Below the pieces are notes generated by a model that was not told the DNA's origin, ran no database searches, and saw only the letters and a list, made by a program, of their open reading frames with translations. A stretch of DNA of 64,000 bases from Streptomyces uncialis (GTDB taxonomy: Bacteria; Actinomycetota; Actinomycetes; Streptomycetales; Streptomycetaceae): contig NZ_CP109583.1 in the NCBI RefSeq assembly GCF_036250755.1, forward strand, positions 744,001 through 808,000, read 5' to 3'. Made by a program: the position numbers and the translations under genes. Position 1 is the first letter of the stretch. Each line of letters starts with the position of its first letter. Of this stretch, positions 44,984 through 55,007 are shown one piece after another.

Positions 44984-47900
44984 TCATCGGCCGTCCCGGG
45001 TTGCCCGCGGCCGGTCGCCGTGCTCCGGGGTCCCGGGGGCGGTGCCGTCCGCGCGGATCGTCGTTCCGAGCGCCCGGCCCGCGTGGGTCTCGGTGTCGAA
45101 CCGGTCGCCGTCGAGCGCGGCGCGCACGGCCCGGGTGATCCGGTCCACGTCGCCGCGTTCGGCGGGCGGCAGCGGCGCGTCGACCTCCTCGCGGGCCGCG
45201 GCGGCAGCGCCGAGGAGCCGGGCGGCGGCGCGGGGGCGGCCGTCGAGGGCGGCCGTTCCGGCGAGTCCTTCCAGCGCGAGGGCGACGGCCCGGGGGTCGG
45301 CCACGACCCGGGCGACCGCGAGTCCTTCCTCGTGCAGGGCGCGCGCGGTACGGGCTTCGCCGCGCAGTTCCGCGACGAAGCCGAGTTCCGCGAGGAGCAG
45401 GGCGACGGCGACGTCCACGCCCCGGGCCCGGTTCCAGACCAGACAGCGGCGCAGCAGGTCCTCGGCGGTGGCGAGGTCGCCGCGCCGCCGGGCGCCGAGT
45501 CCCAGTCCCAGTTCGGCGAGCTGGCGGCCGAACTGGTCGCCGTGCCGGACGGCGAGCCTTCGGGCGCGTTCGTGCAGGGCGTCCGCCTCGGCCGGGTCCC
45601 CGGCGAGGAGGGTGACCCGGCCGAGTCCGGAGAGCAGGTAGCAGAGCTCGGGCCACAGCCGCAGTTCCTCCGCGACGCGCAGGCATCGGCGGTGCAGCCG
45701 TGCGGAGGTCCCGTAGTCGCCGGCGATCTCGGCGAGGGAACCGAGGGTGGGGACGACCTGGAGGCGTCCCCAGTCGTCCCCGAGCGCGTCGAAGAGTGCA
45801 AGGGAGCGTTCTCCGTCGGCGCGTGCCCCGGTGAGGTCGCCGCGTGCCATCCGCTGCCAGGAGCGGACGCTGAGGACCGCCGCGGTGCCCCACGGGTCGT
45901 CGAGGGCGGCGACGGCGTCGGCGGCGCCGATGGCGAGGCGTTCACTGCCCGCGAGGTTGTCCCAGCCGAGGAGGGAGGCGAGGTACCAGCGGGCGCGGGC
46001 CCGGCGGACCGGGTCGGTGGTGACGCGGGCGTGGGCCGCGAGCGCGGGCGGGTCGGCGGCGGGGTCGTGCGGGGAGGCGTCCGCCGGGGGCACGGGGCTG
46101 GTCGGGCCGGGTGTCTCCCCGAGGACGAGTCCGGCGCCGAGCCGCCAGACCCCTGCCTCGGCGGCGAGGGCCGCGTCCCCGGGTGCGGCGGGCAGTGCGA
46201 GGACCGCGTCCAGCCAGTGGCGGGCCTCGGTGAGACGGCCCCGCAGATGCCAGTACCAGGCGAGGGCCCCGACCAGGCGCAGCGCGGAGGTGGTGTCGCC
46301 GTCCTGGACGGCGCCGCCGAGCGCGGTGCGCAGTCCGGGGGACTCCTCGTCGAGGCGGTCGAGCCACCGGCGTTGCCCGGGGCCGCGCAGCTCGGACGCG
46401 GCGCGTTCGGCGAGGGCGACCAGATGGGCGCGGTGGGCGCGCCGGACGTCCGCCGTCTCGCCCGTCGCGTCGAGCTGTTCGCGGCCGTACACGGCGACGG
46501 ACTCCAGCAGCCGGTACCGCAGCCCGTGGTGTCCCGGGGCGGCGACGACCAGGGAGCGTTCGACCAGGCGGGCGAGGAGGTCCGCGATCCGGTCCCGGGG
46601 CACGGGCGGGCCCGCGCACACCGCTTCGGCGCCTTCCAGGGCGCAGCCGTCGCGGTGGAACGCGAGACGGCGCAGCAGGGCGCGTTCCTCGTGGTCCAGG
46701 AGGTCCCAGCTCCAGTCGATCATGGCGCGCAGGGTGCGGTGCCGGGCGGGGACTCCCCGGTTCGCGGTCGCCAGCAGCCGGAACCGGTCGTCGAGCCGCC
46801 CGGCGAGGCCGTCGAGACCGAGGGAGCCGACGCGGGTGGCGGCGAGTTCGAGGGCGAGGGGGATGCCGTCGAGACGGCGGCAGATCGCGGTGACGGTGGC
46901 GGTGGCCGGGCCGTCGGTGCGCACGGCTGGCGCGGTGCGGGCGGCGTGGGCCCGGAAGAGGGCGACGGCCTGCGGCTCGGCCAGCGGTGCGACGGCGAGC
47001 ACCGACTCGCCGGGGACGCGCAGGGGTTCCTGGCTGGTGGCGAGCACCCGCAGCATGGGCGCGGACCGCAGTAGACGGGACGTCAGTTCCGCCACGGGGT
47101 CGGCGAGGTGTTCGCAGTTGTCCAGGACGAGGAGGAGGGGCCGGTCCGCGACGGCGGCGGCGAGCCGGTCGACGCGGTCGGGGACGCGGCCCGGAGCTCC
47201 GGCGGCCGGGGCTCCGGGCCGGGGTGGGCGGCGCGGCGCCGGTGGCTCGTCGCGGACCCCGAGCTCCGTCGCGACGGCTTCGACGACGGACGAGGCGGGG
47301 GCGTCACGGGCGACGGCGGCCAGTTCGACCAGTGCCACCTGCTCGCCGGTCGCCGCGATCCGGTGGGCGGCCTCCAGGGCGAGCCGGGTCTTGCCGACAC
47401 CACCGGGGCCGGTGAGGGTGAGCAGTCGGCCGGTCCGCAGCCGGGTGACGGTGTCCTCGACGGCGTCCTCCCGTCCGACGAGCGCGGTCAGCGGTACCGG
47501 CAGCCGGGAGTCGCCCGGGGTCAGGGCCGGGTCCTGGCGCAGGATCGACCGGTGGAGGGACGCGAGGCCGGGGCCGGGGTCGACGCCGAGTTCACCGGCG
47601 AGGCGTGCGCGCAGCTCGTGGTAGGCGGCGAGGGCCTCGCCCTGGCGTCCGGCGCGGTACAGCGCGCGCATCTGCGCCGCGCGGAAGCGCTCCCGCAGAG
47701 GGTGGCGCTCCACCAGTTCGGCCAGCTCACCGAGGAGTTCGGGGAATCCGCCGAGCTGGAGCCGGGCCTCGGCGTGGTCCTCGGTCGCGACCAGGCGTTC
47801 CTCCTCCAGCCGTTCGACCACCGCCCGGGTGAGGAACGTGTCACGGAAGTCGGCGTAGGCGGGCCCCCGCCACAGCGCGAGCGCCTCGGTCAGCAGCCCG

Positions 47901-48268
47901 GTGCGCCGTCGCGGGTCATGGCTCGCGCGGGCCTCGGCGGTGAGCCGCGCGAAGCGTTCCGCGTCGACCGTGCCGGGGCCGGTGACGAGCCGATGGCCCG
48001 CGGGGGTCGCCGCGATCAGTTCCCGTCCGCCCGGTTCGGCGTCCCCGAGGGCACGGCGCAGCTGGGACACCTTGGTACGCAGTACCCGGGCGGGTTCGGC
48101 GGGCGGATCGCCTTCCCACAGGCCGTCGATCAGCTGTCCGGGCGGGACGGGACGGCCGGCGTGGGCGAGCAGCGCGGCGAGCAGCGCGCGGACCTTGCGT
48201 TCGGGTACGCGTACCGGCGTCCCGCTGTTGGTCCACACCTGAAGGGGACCGAGCACCCCGAATCGCAT
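44984..48268 (-). CDS. AfsR-type SARP regulator (BTAD, NB-ARC, TPR)
   Basis: A 1094-residue large SARP. An OmpR-type winged helix at about 1-97 ([34 protein letters not shown]) is followed by the BTAD bundle (100-248), then an NB-ARC ATPase with Walker A GPGGVGKT at 287-294 and a Walker [12 protein letters not shown], and TPR-like helical repeats beyond about 640. Large SARPs activate secondary-metabolite genes by binding direct repeats. It diverges from an exporter at 48624 across 355 bp bearing repeated elements, so control of that exporter is plausible. The short GNAT gene follows. Confidence 0.92.
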   Translation of the reverse strand: MRFGVLGPLQVWTNSGTPVRVPERKVRALLAALLAHAGRPVPPGQLIDGLWEGDPPAEPARVLRTKVSQLRRALGDAEPGGRELIAATPAGHRLVTGPGTVDAERFARLTAEARASHDPRRRTGLLTEALALWRGPAYADFRDTFLTRAVVERLEEERLVATEDHAEARLQLGGFPELLGELAELVERHPLRERFRAAQMRALYRAGRQGEALAAYHELRARLAGELGVDPGPGLASLHRSILRQDPALTPGDSRLPVPLTALVGREDAVEDTVTRLRTGRLLTLTGPGGVGKTRLALEAAHRIAATGEQVALVELAAVARDAPASSVVEAVATELGVRDEPPAPRRPPRPGAPAAGAPGRVPDRVDRLAAAVADRPLLLVLDNCEHLADPVAELTSRLLRSAPMLRVLATSQEPLRVPGESVLAVAPLAEPQAVALFRAHAARTAPAVRTDGPATATVTAICRRLDGIPLALELAATRVGSLGLDGLAGRLDDRFRLLATANRGVPARHRTLRAMIDWSWDLLDHEERALLRRLAFHRDGCALEGAEAVCAGPPVPRDRIADLLARLVERSLVVAAPGHHGLRYRLLESVAVYGREQLDATGETADVRRAHRAHLVALAERAASELRGPGQRRWLDRLDEESPGLRTALGGAVQDGDTTSALRLVGALAWYWHLRGRLTEARHWLDAVLALPAAPGDAALAAEAGVWRLGAGLVLGETPGPTSPVPPADASPHDPAADPPALAAHARVTTDPVRRARARWYLASLLGWDNLAGSERLAIGAADAVAALDDPWGTAAVLSVRSWQRMARGDLTGARADGERSLALFDALGDDWGRLQVVPTLGSLAEIAGDYGTSARLHRRCLRVAEELRLWPELCYLLSGLGRVTLLAGDPAEADALHERARRLAVRHGDQFGRQLAELGLGLGARRRGDLATAEDLLRRCLVWNRARGVDVAVALLLAELGFVAELRGEARTARALHEEGLAVARVVADPRAVALALEGLAGTAALDGRPRAAARLLGAAAAAREEVDAPLPPAERGDVDRITRAVRAALDGDRFDTETHAGRALGTTIRADGTAPGTPEHGDRPRATRDGR

Positions 48269-48333
48269 CGGCCCAGCCTATGCCCGGTGATCGTCCCCGC
48301 GGACCGGCGGCCGCGCCGAGGGACGGAAGCCGG

Positions 48334-48440
48334 GGGTGCGGGGCCCTCGGGGGCACGGGGATCTCGTGGGGTGGATGACCTCCAGGGTGCGGGTACGGGG
48401 CATCGGCGGGTGCGGGGATCCTCGGCTCCGGGGTGCGGGG
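48334..48440. repeat. Direct repeats GGGTGCGGG in the SARP-exporter intergenic region
   Basis: Copies start at 48334, 48385, 48408 and 48431. The last three are spaced 23 bp apart, about two helical turns. They lie between the divergent SARP and exporter genes. SARPs bind direct repeats, but this spacing is not the classical 11 bp, so binding is a hypothesis. Confidence 0.6.
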
Positions 48441-48623
48441 AATCGGCGATGTCACCAGCGACCCGCGCGGGGACAAGCACGCCCGGCGGCGAAGCCTCTC
48501 CGAGGCACGGTGAACCCGGGGCGCCGGGGGCCCAGCGAGGCGACCGAAACATTTCCAGGACCGGCGCCACGCATCCTCGACCCGTCGCACCGACACCGCG
48601 CGGTACCGCCGAGGAGGCCCCCC

Positions 48624-50222
48624 ATGCCGTCGTACGCACCACCCCGTCCCACGCATCGGGCGGGCCCGAGGCAATGGGCCGGGCTCGCCGTGCTCTCGCT
48701 CCCGCTGCTGGTGCTCGCGCTGGACGTCAGCGTGCTGTTCCTGGCGGCGCCGCAACTGGTCGCGGATCTGCGGCCGAGCGGCGCCCAGACCCTGTGGATC
48801 ATGGACATCTACGGCTTCGTGATCGCGGGGTTCCTGGTCACCATGGGCACGCTCGGTGACCGGCTGGGGCGACGGCGGCTGCTGCTGACCGGCGGGGCGG
48901 TGTTCGCCGTGGCGTCGGTCCTCACCGCGTACGCGACCAGCGCGGAGATGCTGATCGCGGCCCGCGCGCTGCTCGGGGTGGCGGGGGCCACGCTGATGCC
49001 GTCGACGCTGTCGCTGATCAGCACCATGTTCCTGGACGCGCGGCAGCGCGCGCAGGCCATCGCGATCTGGATGACGACGATGACGGTGGGGGTCGCGATC
49101 GGGCCGCTCGTCGGCGGTGCGATGCTGGAGCACTTCTGGTGGGGCTCGGTGTTCCTGCTCGCCGTCCCGGTGATGGCCGTGCTGCTGGCCCTGGGGCCGG
49201 TGCTGCTGCCCGAGTACCGCGATCCGCGGCCGGGCCCGCTGGACATGCCGAGCATCGCGCTGTCCCTCGCGACACTGCTTCCGGTGGTCCATGGGCTGAA
49301 GCACCTGGCCTCCGAGGGGCCCGGCCCGGTGACGGCGGTGGCCGTGGCGGCCGGGGTGCTGTGCGGGGCGCTGTTCGTACGGCGGCAGCGGCGGCTCGCT
49401 CATCCGCTGCTGGACCTGTCGCTGTTCTCGAACCGTACGTTCTCGGTCGCGCTCGGCCTGCTGCTGTTCGGGCTGGTCGCGATCAACGGCGTGCAGTATC
49501 TCGCACCGCAGTACTTCCAGTTGGTCGCGGGCATGTCCCCGCTGCGGGCGGGCCTGTGGATGCTGCCGGTGGTCCTGGCGGCGACGGCGGGCATGATGCT
49601 CGCGCCCCCGCTGGCGCGGCGGTTCGGCCCGGCGCGGGTGATGGCGGGCGGCGCGCTGCTGTCGGTGGCGGGCTTCGCGCTGGTCAGCCAGGTGGACACG
49701 GCCGGGGGGCTGTCGACCCTGGTGACCGGGTCGGCCATCGCCATCGCCGGGATCAGCCCGCTACCGGTCCTGACGACCGAACTGGTGGTGGCCGCCGCAC
49801 CGCTGGAGAAGACGGGCTCGGCGGCGGCGATGTCCGAGACGAGCGGGGAGCTGGGTGTCGGTCTGGGGGTGGCGCTGAACGGGAGCCTCGTCGCCGCGGT
49901 GTTCGCCGCCCGGACGGCTTCCGAGCCTGCGGCGGGCGACGATCTGGCGAGCACCCTGACGGTCGCCGGGACGCTGCCCTCCCCCGCCGGTGACGAACTG
50001 ACGGCCACCGCCCGGGACGCGTTCACGGCGGGCCTCAACATGGTCGGGGTCGCCGGGGGCGCGCTGATGCTGCTGCTCGCGGTCGGCGCCGGATGGGCGC
50101 TGCGCGGGACGCGGAGCGCGACGGACGACGCGACGAACAGGGCGGCGGACGAAGCCGGGGACGACGCGGCGGACGACGACGCGAGCCACCGTGCGGCGGC
50201 CAGGGTCGACAAGGCCGGGTGA
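48624..50222 (+). CDS. MFS exporter, EmrB/QacA (DHA2) type
   Basis: A 532-residue transporter with about 14 membrane segments. LALDVSVLFLAAPQLVADL is the family D1 motif, GDRLGRRRLLLTG is loop A, and RALLGVAGATLMPSTLSLI the motif C region. Sequence resembles SmvA/MFS multidrug exporters for quaternary cations. The C-terminus is acidic (DDDASHRAAARVDKAG). GAGGAGG is its SD. It is divergent from the large SARP, suggesting resistance or export linked to a regulated pathway. Confidence 0.9.
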   Translation: MPSYAPPRPTHRAGPRQWAGLAVLSLPLLVLALDVSVLFLAAPQLVADLRPSGAQTLWIMDIYGFVIAGFLVTMGTLGDRLGRRRLLLTGGAVFAVASVLTAYATSAEMLIAARALLGVAGATLMPSTLSLISTMFLDARQRAQAIAIWMTTMTVGVAIGPLVGGAMLEHFWWGSVFLLAVPVMAVLLALGPVLLPEYRDPRPGPLDMPSIALSLATLLPVVHGLKHLASEGPGPVTAVAVAAGVLCGALFVRRQRRLAHPLLDLSLFSNRTFSVALGLLLFGLVAINGVQYLAPQYFQLVAGMSPLRAGLWMLPVVLAATAGMMLAPPLARRFGPARVMAGGALLSVAGFALVSQVDTAGGLSTLVTGSAIAIAGISPLPVLTTELVVAAAPLEKTGSAAAMSETSGELGVGLGVALNGSLVAAVFAARTASEPAAGDDLASTLTVAGTLPSPAGDELTATARDAFTAGLNMVGVAGGALMLLLAVGAGWALRGTRSATDDATNRAADEAGDDAADDDASHRAAARVDKAG

Positions 50223-50413
50223 CGCGGGGGGCGTGTCCGCGGTGACGACACCTGTCACGGCCGCCGCCGCCCGCACCCCCAGCGGTGACCAACGCGGGTG
50301 TTCGGGAGGCGGGTTGGAGCCTGGAGCGCGGCGTCCCAGACGGGTGGCGGTGACCCGGCCGAACGGTTCCGGTGCGGCCCAGGGCGGGAACGGGACGGCC
50401 GTCGGGCGGATGG

Positions 50414-50548
50414 TACGGTCGCGGGATGAGCGGTACCTAGAGGTTCTCAGGGTCGACCGGGCGTCCGGCCGCCGTCACGGCGGATACGGGGACGAGCCCG
50501 GCGGCGACGTCTGTCCGTGTGCCGTTTCCGCACGGAGCCCCCGTGCGG
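50414..50548 (+). promoter_or_regulatory. Structured leader with tiny ORF before the second exporter
   Basis: A -10-like TACGGT (50414-50419) would start transcription at ATG 50426, which opens a four-codon frame (Met-Ser-Gly-Thr) ending at TAG 50438-50440. A perfect 8-bp hairpin CCGCACGG / CCGTGCGG (50528-50535 and 50541-50548) follows, 36 bases before the exporter start. The layout resembles attenuators of antibiotic-inducible genes, but the -35 box is not convincing. Confidence 0.35.
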
Positions 50549-50584
50549 CGCGCGTCTTCCTGAGAATCCGGAGTACCGCTTCCC

Positions 50585-51991
50585 ATGTCCTTCCTTGCCC
50601 GTGACGGGCGGCCGAGCGCTGCCGTCGGCCGTCCCCGGTCCCGTCGGCTGACCCTGCTGGTCCTCGCCCTGTTGCAGTTCCTCATCGCCGTCGACGTCAC
50701 CGTCGTGAACATCGCGTTGCCCTCGATCGGCACCGACTTCGGTGCGGACGCCCGTCAGCTCACCTGGGTCGTGACGGGATACACCGTCGTCGGCGGCGGG
50801 CTGCTGATGGTCGGCGGCCGGATCGCCGACCTCCACGGCCGCCGCCGCACCCTGTTGGTGGGCGCGGCGGTGTTCGGTCTGGCGTCGCTGGCCGCCGGAC
50901 TCGCGACCTCGCTGGAGATGCTGGTCCTGGCCCGCTTCGCCCAGGGTGCCGGTGAGGCGCTCGCCGCTCCGGCGGCGATGTCGACGCTGGCACTGCTCTA
51001 CCCGGACCCGGCGGCCCGCTCCAGGGCGCTCGGGGTCTGGGCCGCGGTCGCGAGCAGCGGTCTGGTGCTGGGCTTCCTGCTGTCGGGGCTGATCACCCAA
51101 CTCCTCCACTGGCGCTGGATCTTCCTGGTCAATCTGCCGCTGATCGCCGTGGTGCTGGTGGGCGTACGGGTGCTGGTGGCGCCCGACGAGCGGCGGGCCG
51201 CGCGGCAGCCGCTCGACCTTCCCGGGGCGCTGCTGCTGACGGCCGCGCCGCTGCTGCTGATCCACGGTGTCATCGAGTGGGGCGAGCAGCGTCCCGATGT
51301 CCTGTCGGCCGCCGGGACCACGCTGGCCGGTGTGCTGTGCGCCCTGGCGTTCCCGGTGGTGGAGCGGCGCTCACCGCATCCGCTGGTTCCGCTGTCGTTC
51401 TTCCGCGACCGGGTACGGGTCGTCGCCAACCTGGCGACGGCGCTGCTCAGTGCGGCGCTGTCGACGTCGTTCTTCCTGCTGACGCTGTTCGTGCAGCGGG
51501 ATCTCGGGCTCTCGCCGATCGCCGCGGGGCTGTGCTTCCTGCCGCTGGCGGTGACCCTGATCCTGGCGACCGTCGTCGTGCCCGGTGTCCTGCGGCGGGT
51601 GGGAGACGCGCGGGGCGCGGTGCTCGGGATCGTGGCCACCGGTCTCGGCTGCGGCTGGCTCGCCGTGTCCCCGTCGGATTCGGCCGCCGTCGCGGTGCTG
51701 CCCGGGATGGTGTGCGTCGCGTCCGGTATGGGGGTCGCGCTGGTGGCGTTGCAGAACGCGGCCCTGCACTCGGTCACCGAGGACGACGCGGGTATCGCGT
51801 CCGGGGTGCAGCGGTGCGCCGATCAGCTGGGCGGGGCGGGCGGTGTGGCGCTGTACGTGGGGATCGGGTTCTCGTCGCTGCCCGGCGGTGACACCGATCC
51901 GTATGCCGTCGCGTACGGGATGGCGATCGTCGGGCTGACCGTCGCGGCGATCGGTGTGCCGCTGCTGAGCCGGGGCGGGCGCACGGCGTAG
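50585..51991 (+). CDS. MFS exporter, DHA2 14-TM type
   Basis: A 468-residue transporter. QFLIAVDVTVVNIALPSIG is the motif D1, GGRIADLHGRRRTLLVG is loop A, and RFAQGAGEALAAPAAMSTLALL motif C; about 14 membrane helices follow. Relatives export many antibiotics including tetracyclines and methylenomycin. It lies downstream of the other exporter in the same direction and has its own 360-bp leader with a hairpin. A double hairpin at 52009-52081 ends it. Confidence 0.9.
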   Translation: MSFLARDGRPSAAVGRPRSRRLTLLVLALLQFLIAVDVTVVNIALPSIGTDFGADARQLTWVVTGYTVVGGGLLMVGGRIADLHGRRRTLLVGAAVFGLASLAAGLATSLEMLVLARFAQGAGEALAAPAAMSTLALLYPDPAARSRALGVWAAVASSGLVLGFLLSGLITQLLHWRWIFLVNLPLIAVVLVGVRVLVAPDERRAARQPLDLPGALLLTAAPLLLIHGVIEWGEQRPDVLSAAGTTLAGVLCALAFPVVERRSPHPLVPLSFFRDRVRVVANLATALLSAALSTSFFLLTLFVQRDLGLSPIAAGLCFLPLAVTLILATVVVPGVLRRVGDARGAVLGIVATGLGCGWLAVSPSDSAAVAVLPGMVCVASGMGVALVALQNAALHSVTEDDAGIASGVQRCADQLGGAGGVALYVGIGFSSLPGGDTDPYAVAYGMAIVGLTVAAIGVPLLSRGGRTA

Positions 51992-52008
51992 CGGGACCGT
52001 GAACGCGG

Positions 52009-52081
52009 CCGAGCCGTGCCCGGGAACAGTCCCGGTGCACGGCTCGGTGCGGGTCGCGGCGGGCCGGGTCCCCGGCCCGCC
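52009..52081. terminator. Tandem hairpins between convergent genes
   Basis: The first stem pairs 52009-52025 with 52030-52047 (one bulge); the second is a perfect 11-bp stem, 52058-52068 with 52071-52081. They separate the exporter from the convergent MmpS-like gene and should stop transcription from both sides. Confidence 0.85.
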
Positions 52082-52087
52082 GGACCG

Positions 52088-52537
52088 TCAGACGATCGGG
52101 GAGACGGCCACGCAGCCGGCGGCGGAGGCGGCGCCCTTGCCGGCCTCCTCGGCGATGGGCTTGCCCTTGTAGATGATCTTGCAGGCGACCTCGGAGTCAC
52201 CGGTCGGGTCGACGGCGAGCGGCAGGACCGAGGGCGGCATGATGCCGCGCAGGGTCACGGTCTTCTTCCACGGGAGGGTCGGGTTCTCGACCGTGGCGAG
52301 CTTCGGGTTGGTGGCGGTGCCGCCGCCCTCCGCGTACTGGATGCTGGCGATGCTCTTGCCGGTGACCTCGTACGTGACCTCGTACTTCTCGTTCATCGAC
52401 TTGTCCACCGCCTTGTCGACCTCTTCGGTCGCCTTCTCCTTGGCCGCGTCGGTGACCTCGGAACAGGCACTGAGGCCGAAGACGAGGCCCGCGACGGTCA
52501 GCGCGGCCAGGGCGGAATTGCGGATGGAACGGTGCAT
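52088..52537 (-). CDS. MmpS-like lipoprotein
   Basis: A 149-residue lipoprotein. The signal ends in a lipobox LSAC (about residue 25), and the mature part starts with a charged helix (EVTDAAKEKATEEVDKAVD) before strands YEVTYEVTGKSIASIQYAEGG, LPWKKTVTLR and ACKIIYKGKPIAEE, the MmpS pattern. In mycobacteria MmpS proteins assist MmpL exporters. No MmpL gene is adjacent. ATG 52537 is chosen over 52555 as the signal-peptide start. Confidence 0.72.
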   Translation of the reverse strand: MHRSIRNSALAALTVAGLVFGLSACSEVTDAAKEKATEEVDKAVDKSMNEKYEVTYEVTGKSIASIQYAEGGGTATNPKLATVENPTLPWKKTVTLRGIMPPSVLPLAVDPTGDSEVACKIIYKGKPIAEEAGKGAASAAGCVAVSPIV

Positions 52538-52969
52538 GAGGGACCCCCGGGTCATGATGGTGAGACCCGCACACAACCGTAAAGCGGCGGTAAAAGTCAA
52601 ACCGGTCGGACCCTCCGAAGAGCAGGTCAGCGCAGCCGCCGCGACCCTCCCCCAGGTGGCGCGGGGGACGCCGGGGGCGACCTGCGGGACGGTGTCCCGT
52701 TCGCGCGCCGCGAGCACTCGCCCACCACGGCACGCGTGTCGGCCGTTCCGGGTGCCCCGTTCGCGCCGGATGGAGTGCCGCCGGCGCCACGGGCCACGTC
52801 CGGTGCGGAACGGATCGTCCACCGCACCGGTACTCGCTCCGGGGCTCACACCACCCACCCGTGACCCCGAAATGTCACCGAAAGTGTCTGAACGATCACA
52901 GGTTTGGGTAGCTTCGGGGCTGTGCGGCGCGGTCGCGGCGTACGGCAATCCCCCACCAGGAGCCATCCG
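52538..52969. other. Divergent intergenic region
   Basis: About 430 bp with no supportable gene. An AT-richer patch near 52880-52914 with TAGCTT (52909-52914) may be the -10 box of the O-methyltransferase promoter; the -35 is weak. Confidence 0.35.
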
Positions 52970-54004
52970 TTGAGCAACACCACCGTCCGCCAGGACGACG
53001 CCCCGCCCCTCGGCCATCTCATGGAGCTCGCCTCCGGGTTCATGGCCTCGAAGGTCCTCCTCGTCGCCGCCCGCCTCGGGCTGTTCACCGCTCTCGCCGA
53101 ACAGCCCCTGACCGCGCCGGACCTGCGGACCCGGCTCGGTCTGCACCCCCGCTCCGCCCGCGACTTCTTCGACACCCTGGTCGCGCTCGGCGCCCTCGAC
53201 CGCGACGGCGACAAGTACGCCAACACCCCGGCGGCCGACTACTACCTGGTGCGCGGCAGGCCCGCCTACGCGGGCGGCTTCCTGGAGATGAACGACAGCA
53301 GGATGTACGCCCTGTGGGCCGACCTCGAAACGGCGCTGCGCACCGGGCTCCCGCAGAACGGCATCACCGACGGCGACGACGGGATGTACACCGCCCTGTA
53401 CCAGGACCCCGACCGGCTCGCCGTCTTCCAGGAGGCCATGACCGGGCTGTCCATGGGGTCCGCGCACGCCCTGGCCGAGGTCTTCGACTGGGCGCCGCAC
53501 CGCAGCGTGGTGGACATCGGCTGCGCGGAGGGCGCCGTCCTCACCCATCTGCTGGACCGCCACCCGCATCTGCGGGGCATCGGCTTCGATCTGCCCGCCG
53601 TGGCACCCGGTTTCCACCGGCGCCAGGAGGAATCCGGCCTCGGCGACCGGCTGGCCTTCCAGCCCGGCGACTTCTTCGCCGACCCGCTCCCCCGGGCGGA
53701 CGTGCTCGTCCTCGGACACATCCTCAGCGGCTTCGCGCTCCCCCAGGCCCGCACCCTGCTCGACAAGGCGTACGAGGCGCTGGCGCCGGGCGGCACCCTG
53801 ATCGTCTACGAGTCCCTGCTGGACGACGACCGGCGCGAGAACGTCCATGGGCTGCTGATGAGTCTGACCATGCTGCTGGAGACACCCGGCGGCTTCGAGT
53901 ACACCGGCGAGGACTGCCGCGGATGGCTGGCGGAGGCGGGGTTCAGCGAGAGCCGGGTCCATCATCTGTCCGGCCCGGAATCCATGGTCGTCGCGGTGAA
54001 GTAG
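52970..54004 (+). CDS. SAM-dependent O-methyltransferase (plant-type/ASMT-like)
   Basis: A 344-residue methyltransferase. An N-terminal dimerisation domain (LGHLMELASGFMASKVLLVA, then a winged-helix RTRLGLHPRSARDFFDTL) precedes a class I SAM domain: VVDIGCAEGAVLTHLLDRHP, GIGFDLPAVAP, LAFQPGDFFADPLP and LIVYESLLDDD. Relatives O-methylate natural products. The start is TTG 52970, set by AGGAG (52958-52962) at 7-base spacing; the family N-terminus starts just there. Pairing with a pathway is not evident. Confidence 0.9.
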   Translation: MSNTTVRQDDAPPLGHLMELASGFMASKVLLVAARLGLFTALAEQPLTAPDLRTRLGLHPRSARDFFDTLVALGALDRDGDKYANTPAADYYLVRGRPAYAGGFLEMNDSRMYALWADLETALRTGLPQNGITDGDDGMYTALYQDPDRLAVFQEAMTGLSMGSAHALAEVFDWAPHRSVVDIGCAEGAVLTHLLDRHPHLRGIGFDLPAVAPGFHRRQEESGLGDRLAFQPGDFFADPLPRADVLVLGHILSGFALPQARTLLDKAYEALAPGGTLIVYESLLDDDRRENVHGLLMSLTMLLETPGGFEYTGEDCRGWLAEAGFSESRVHHLSGPESMVVAVK

Positions 54005-54037
54005 GCGCCGCCGTCCGGGGTCCGCCGCCCGCCCGTT

Positions 54038-54067
54038 CCGCCGCCGTCCCGCGCGGGGCGGCGGCGG
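54038..54067. terminator. Long hairpin between convergent genes
   Basis: A 14-bp stem with one G-T pair (54038-54051 with 54054-54067) closes a 2-base loop, between the methyltransferase and the convergent DUF4230 gene. Confidence 0.8.
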
Positions 54068-54155
54068 TACGGGCCCGTCCGCCCCGCCCGTCGGTCCTGG
54101 CGTCCGTCGCGGACCGGGGTGTCCGGCCGACGCACCTCCGGTCGGCCCACGGTCG

Positions 54156-54809
54156 TCAGCCGGCGCCGTACACCACCTTCACCTCCTCGAAGCCGAGCGA
54201 CCGCAGCAGCCCGCGCAGCATCGTGGTGGTGTTGGCCTCGGCGCGGTCGACAAGGCTGGTCTCCTGGGCCGCGTCGGCGATGTGCCGGGCCGCCAGCCGC
54301 TGCACCGCGCGCTCGTCGCCGGGGTTGTCGGAGAAGAAGTCCCCGAGGCGGTCGAGGAGTCCGCGCTGTTTGGACACCGCGTAGGAGCGGTCGGGGTCCA
54401 GCGCGGGCTCGGCGAGCCGGGCGTGCGGCAGCCGCAGGGTCGCGGAGCCGCGGTCCTTGTCGACGGTGACGGCACCCTCGTCGATCCGTCCGAGGTCGAC
54501 GTACGCGTCGACCGAGCCCGCGCCGACGTACAGGACGCGTGTACCGCGCAGCGCGTCCGGCAGATAGCGCGCGTCCTTCTCCAGGTCCACCACCACCTGG
54601 AAGTTGCCGGACGCGGCCTGGTAACGGCTCATGTCCTGGATGGACTTGAGAAGCACCGGGCCCGTACGGTCCTTGGTCTCCTCGCCGAACATCCCGTCGA
54701 ACCCGGAGGACAGCCGGGCCCCCGTGACGAACACCCCGGCCGCCAGCGCCGCCACGGCGAGCGCCAGTGCCCACCGGGGAGCCTTCCTCACCACACCACC
54801 CAGGAGCAT
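54156..54809 (-). CDS. DUF4230 membrane-anchored protein
   Basis: A 217-residue protein. One N-terminal membrane segment (WALALAVAALAAGVFVTG) is followed by a mostly soluble domain with LLKSIQDMSRYQAASGNFQVVVDLEKDAR and VLYVGAGSVDAYVDLG, the DUF4230 core, then a helical tail with DRLGDFFSDNPGDERAVQRL. It probably faces outside the membrane. Function unknown. GGAGGAG is the SD for ATG 54809; it is divergent from the oxidoreductase at 55008. Confidence 0.8.
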   Translation of the reverse strand: MLLGGVVRKAPRWALALAVAALAAGVFVTGARLSSGFDGMFGEETKDRTGPVLLKSIQDMSRYQAASGNFQVVVDLEKDARYLPDALRGTRVLYVGAGSVDAYVDLGRIDEGAVTVDKDRGSATLRLPHARLAEPALDPDRSYAVSKQRGLLDRLGDFFSDNPGDERAVQRLAARHIADAAQETSLVDRAEANTTTMLRGLLRSLGFEEVKVVYGAG

Positions 54810-55007
54810 GACTCCTCCTTCCGTCGGTAGACGATTGCCCCGGACTGCGTGGATCAGGCCATGCCGCGGCGAGCGGCCCGGGCGAAGAGTCCATGCACTC
54901 GCGCCAAGAGTCCAAACGGGCCCCTTGCGCATCAGGGGACCCACCGACCATCGTCCTTCGTGAGGTTCATGACAAAGCCACGCACCATCAGCTCCCCTGG
55001 AGGCTCG

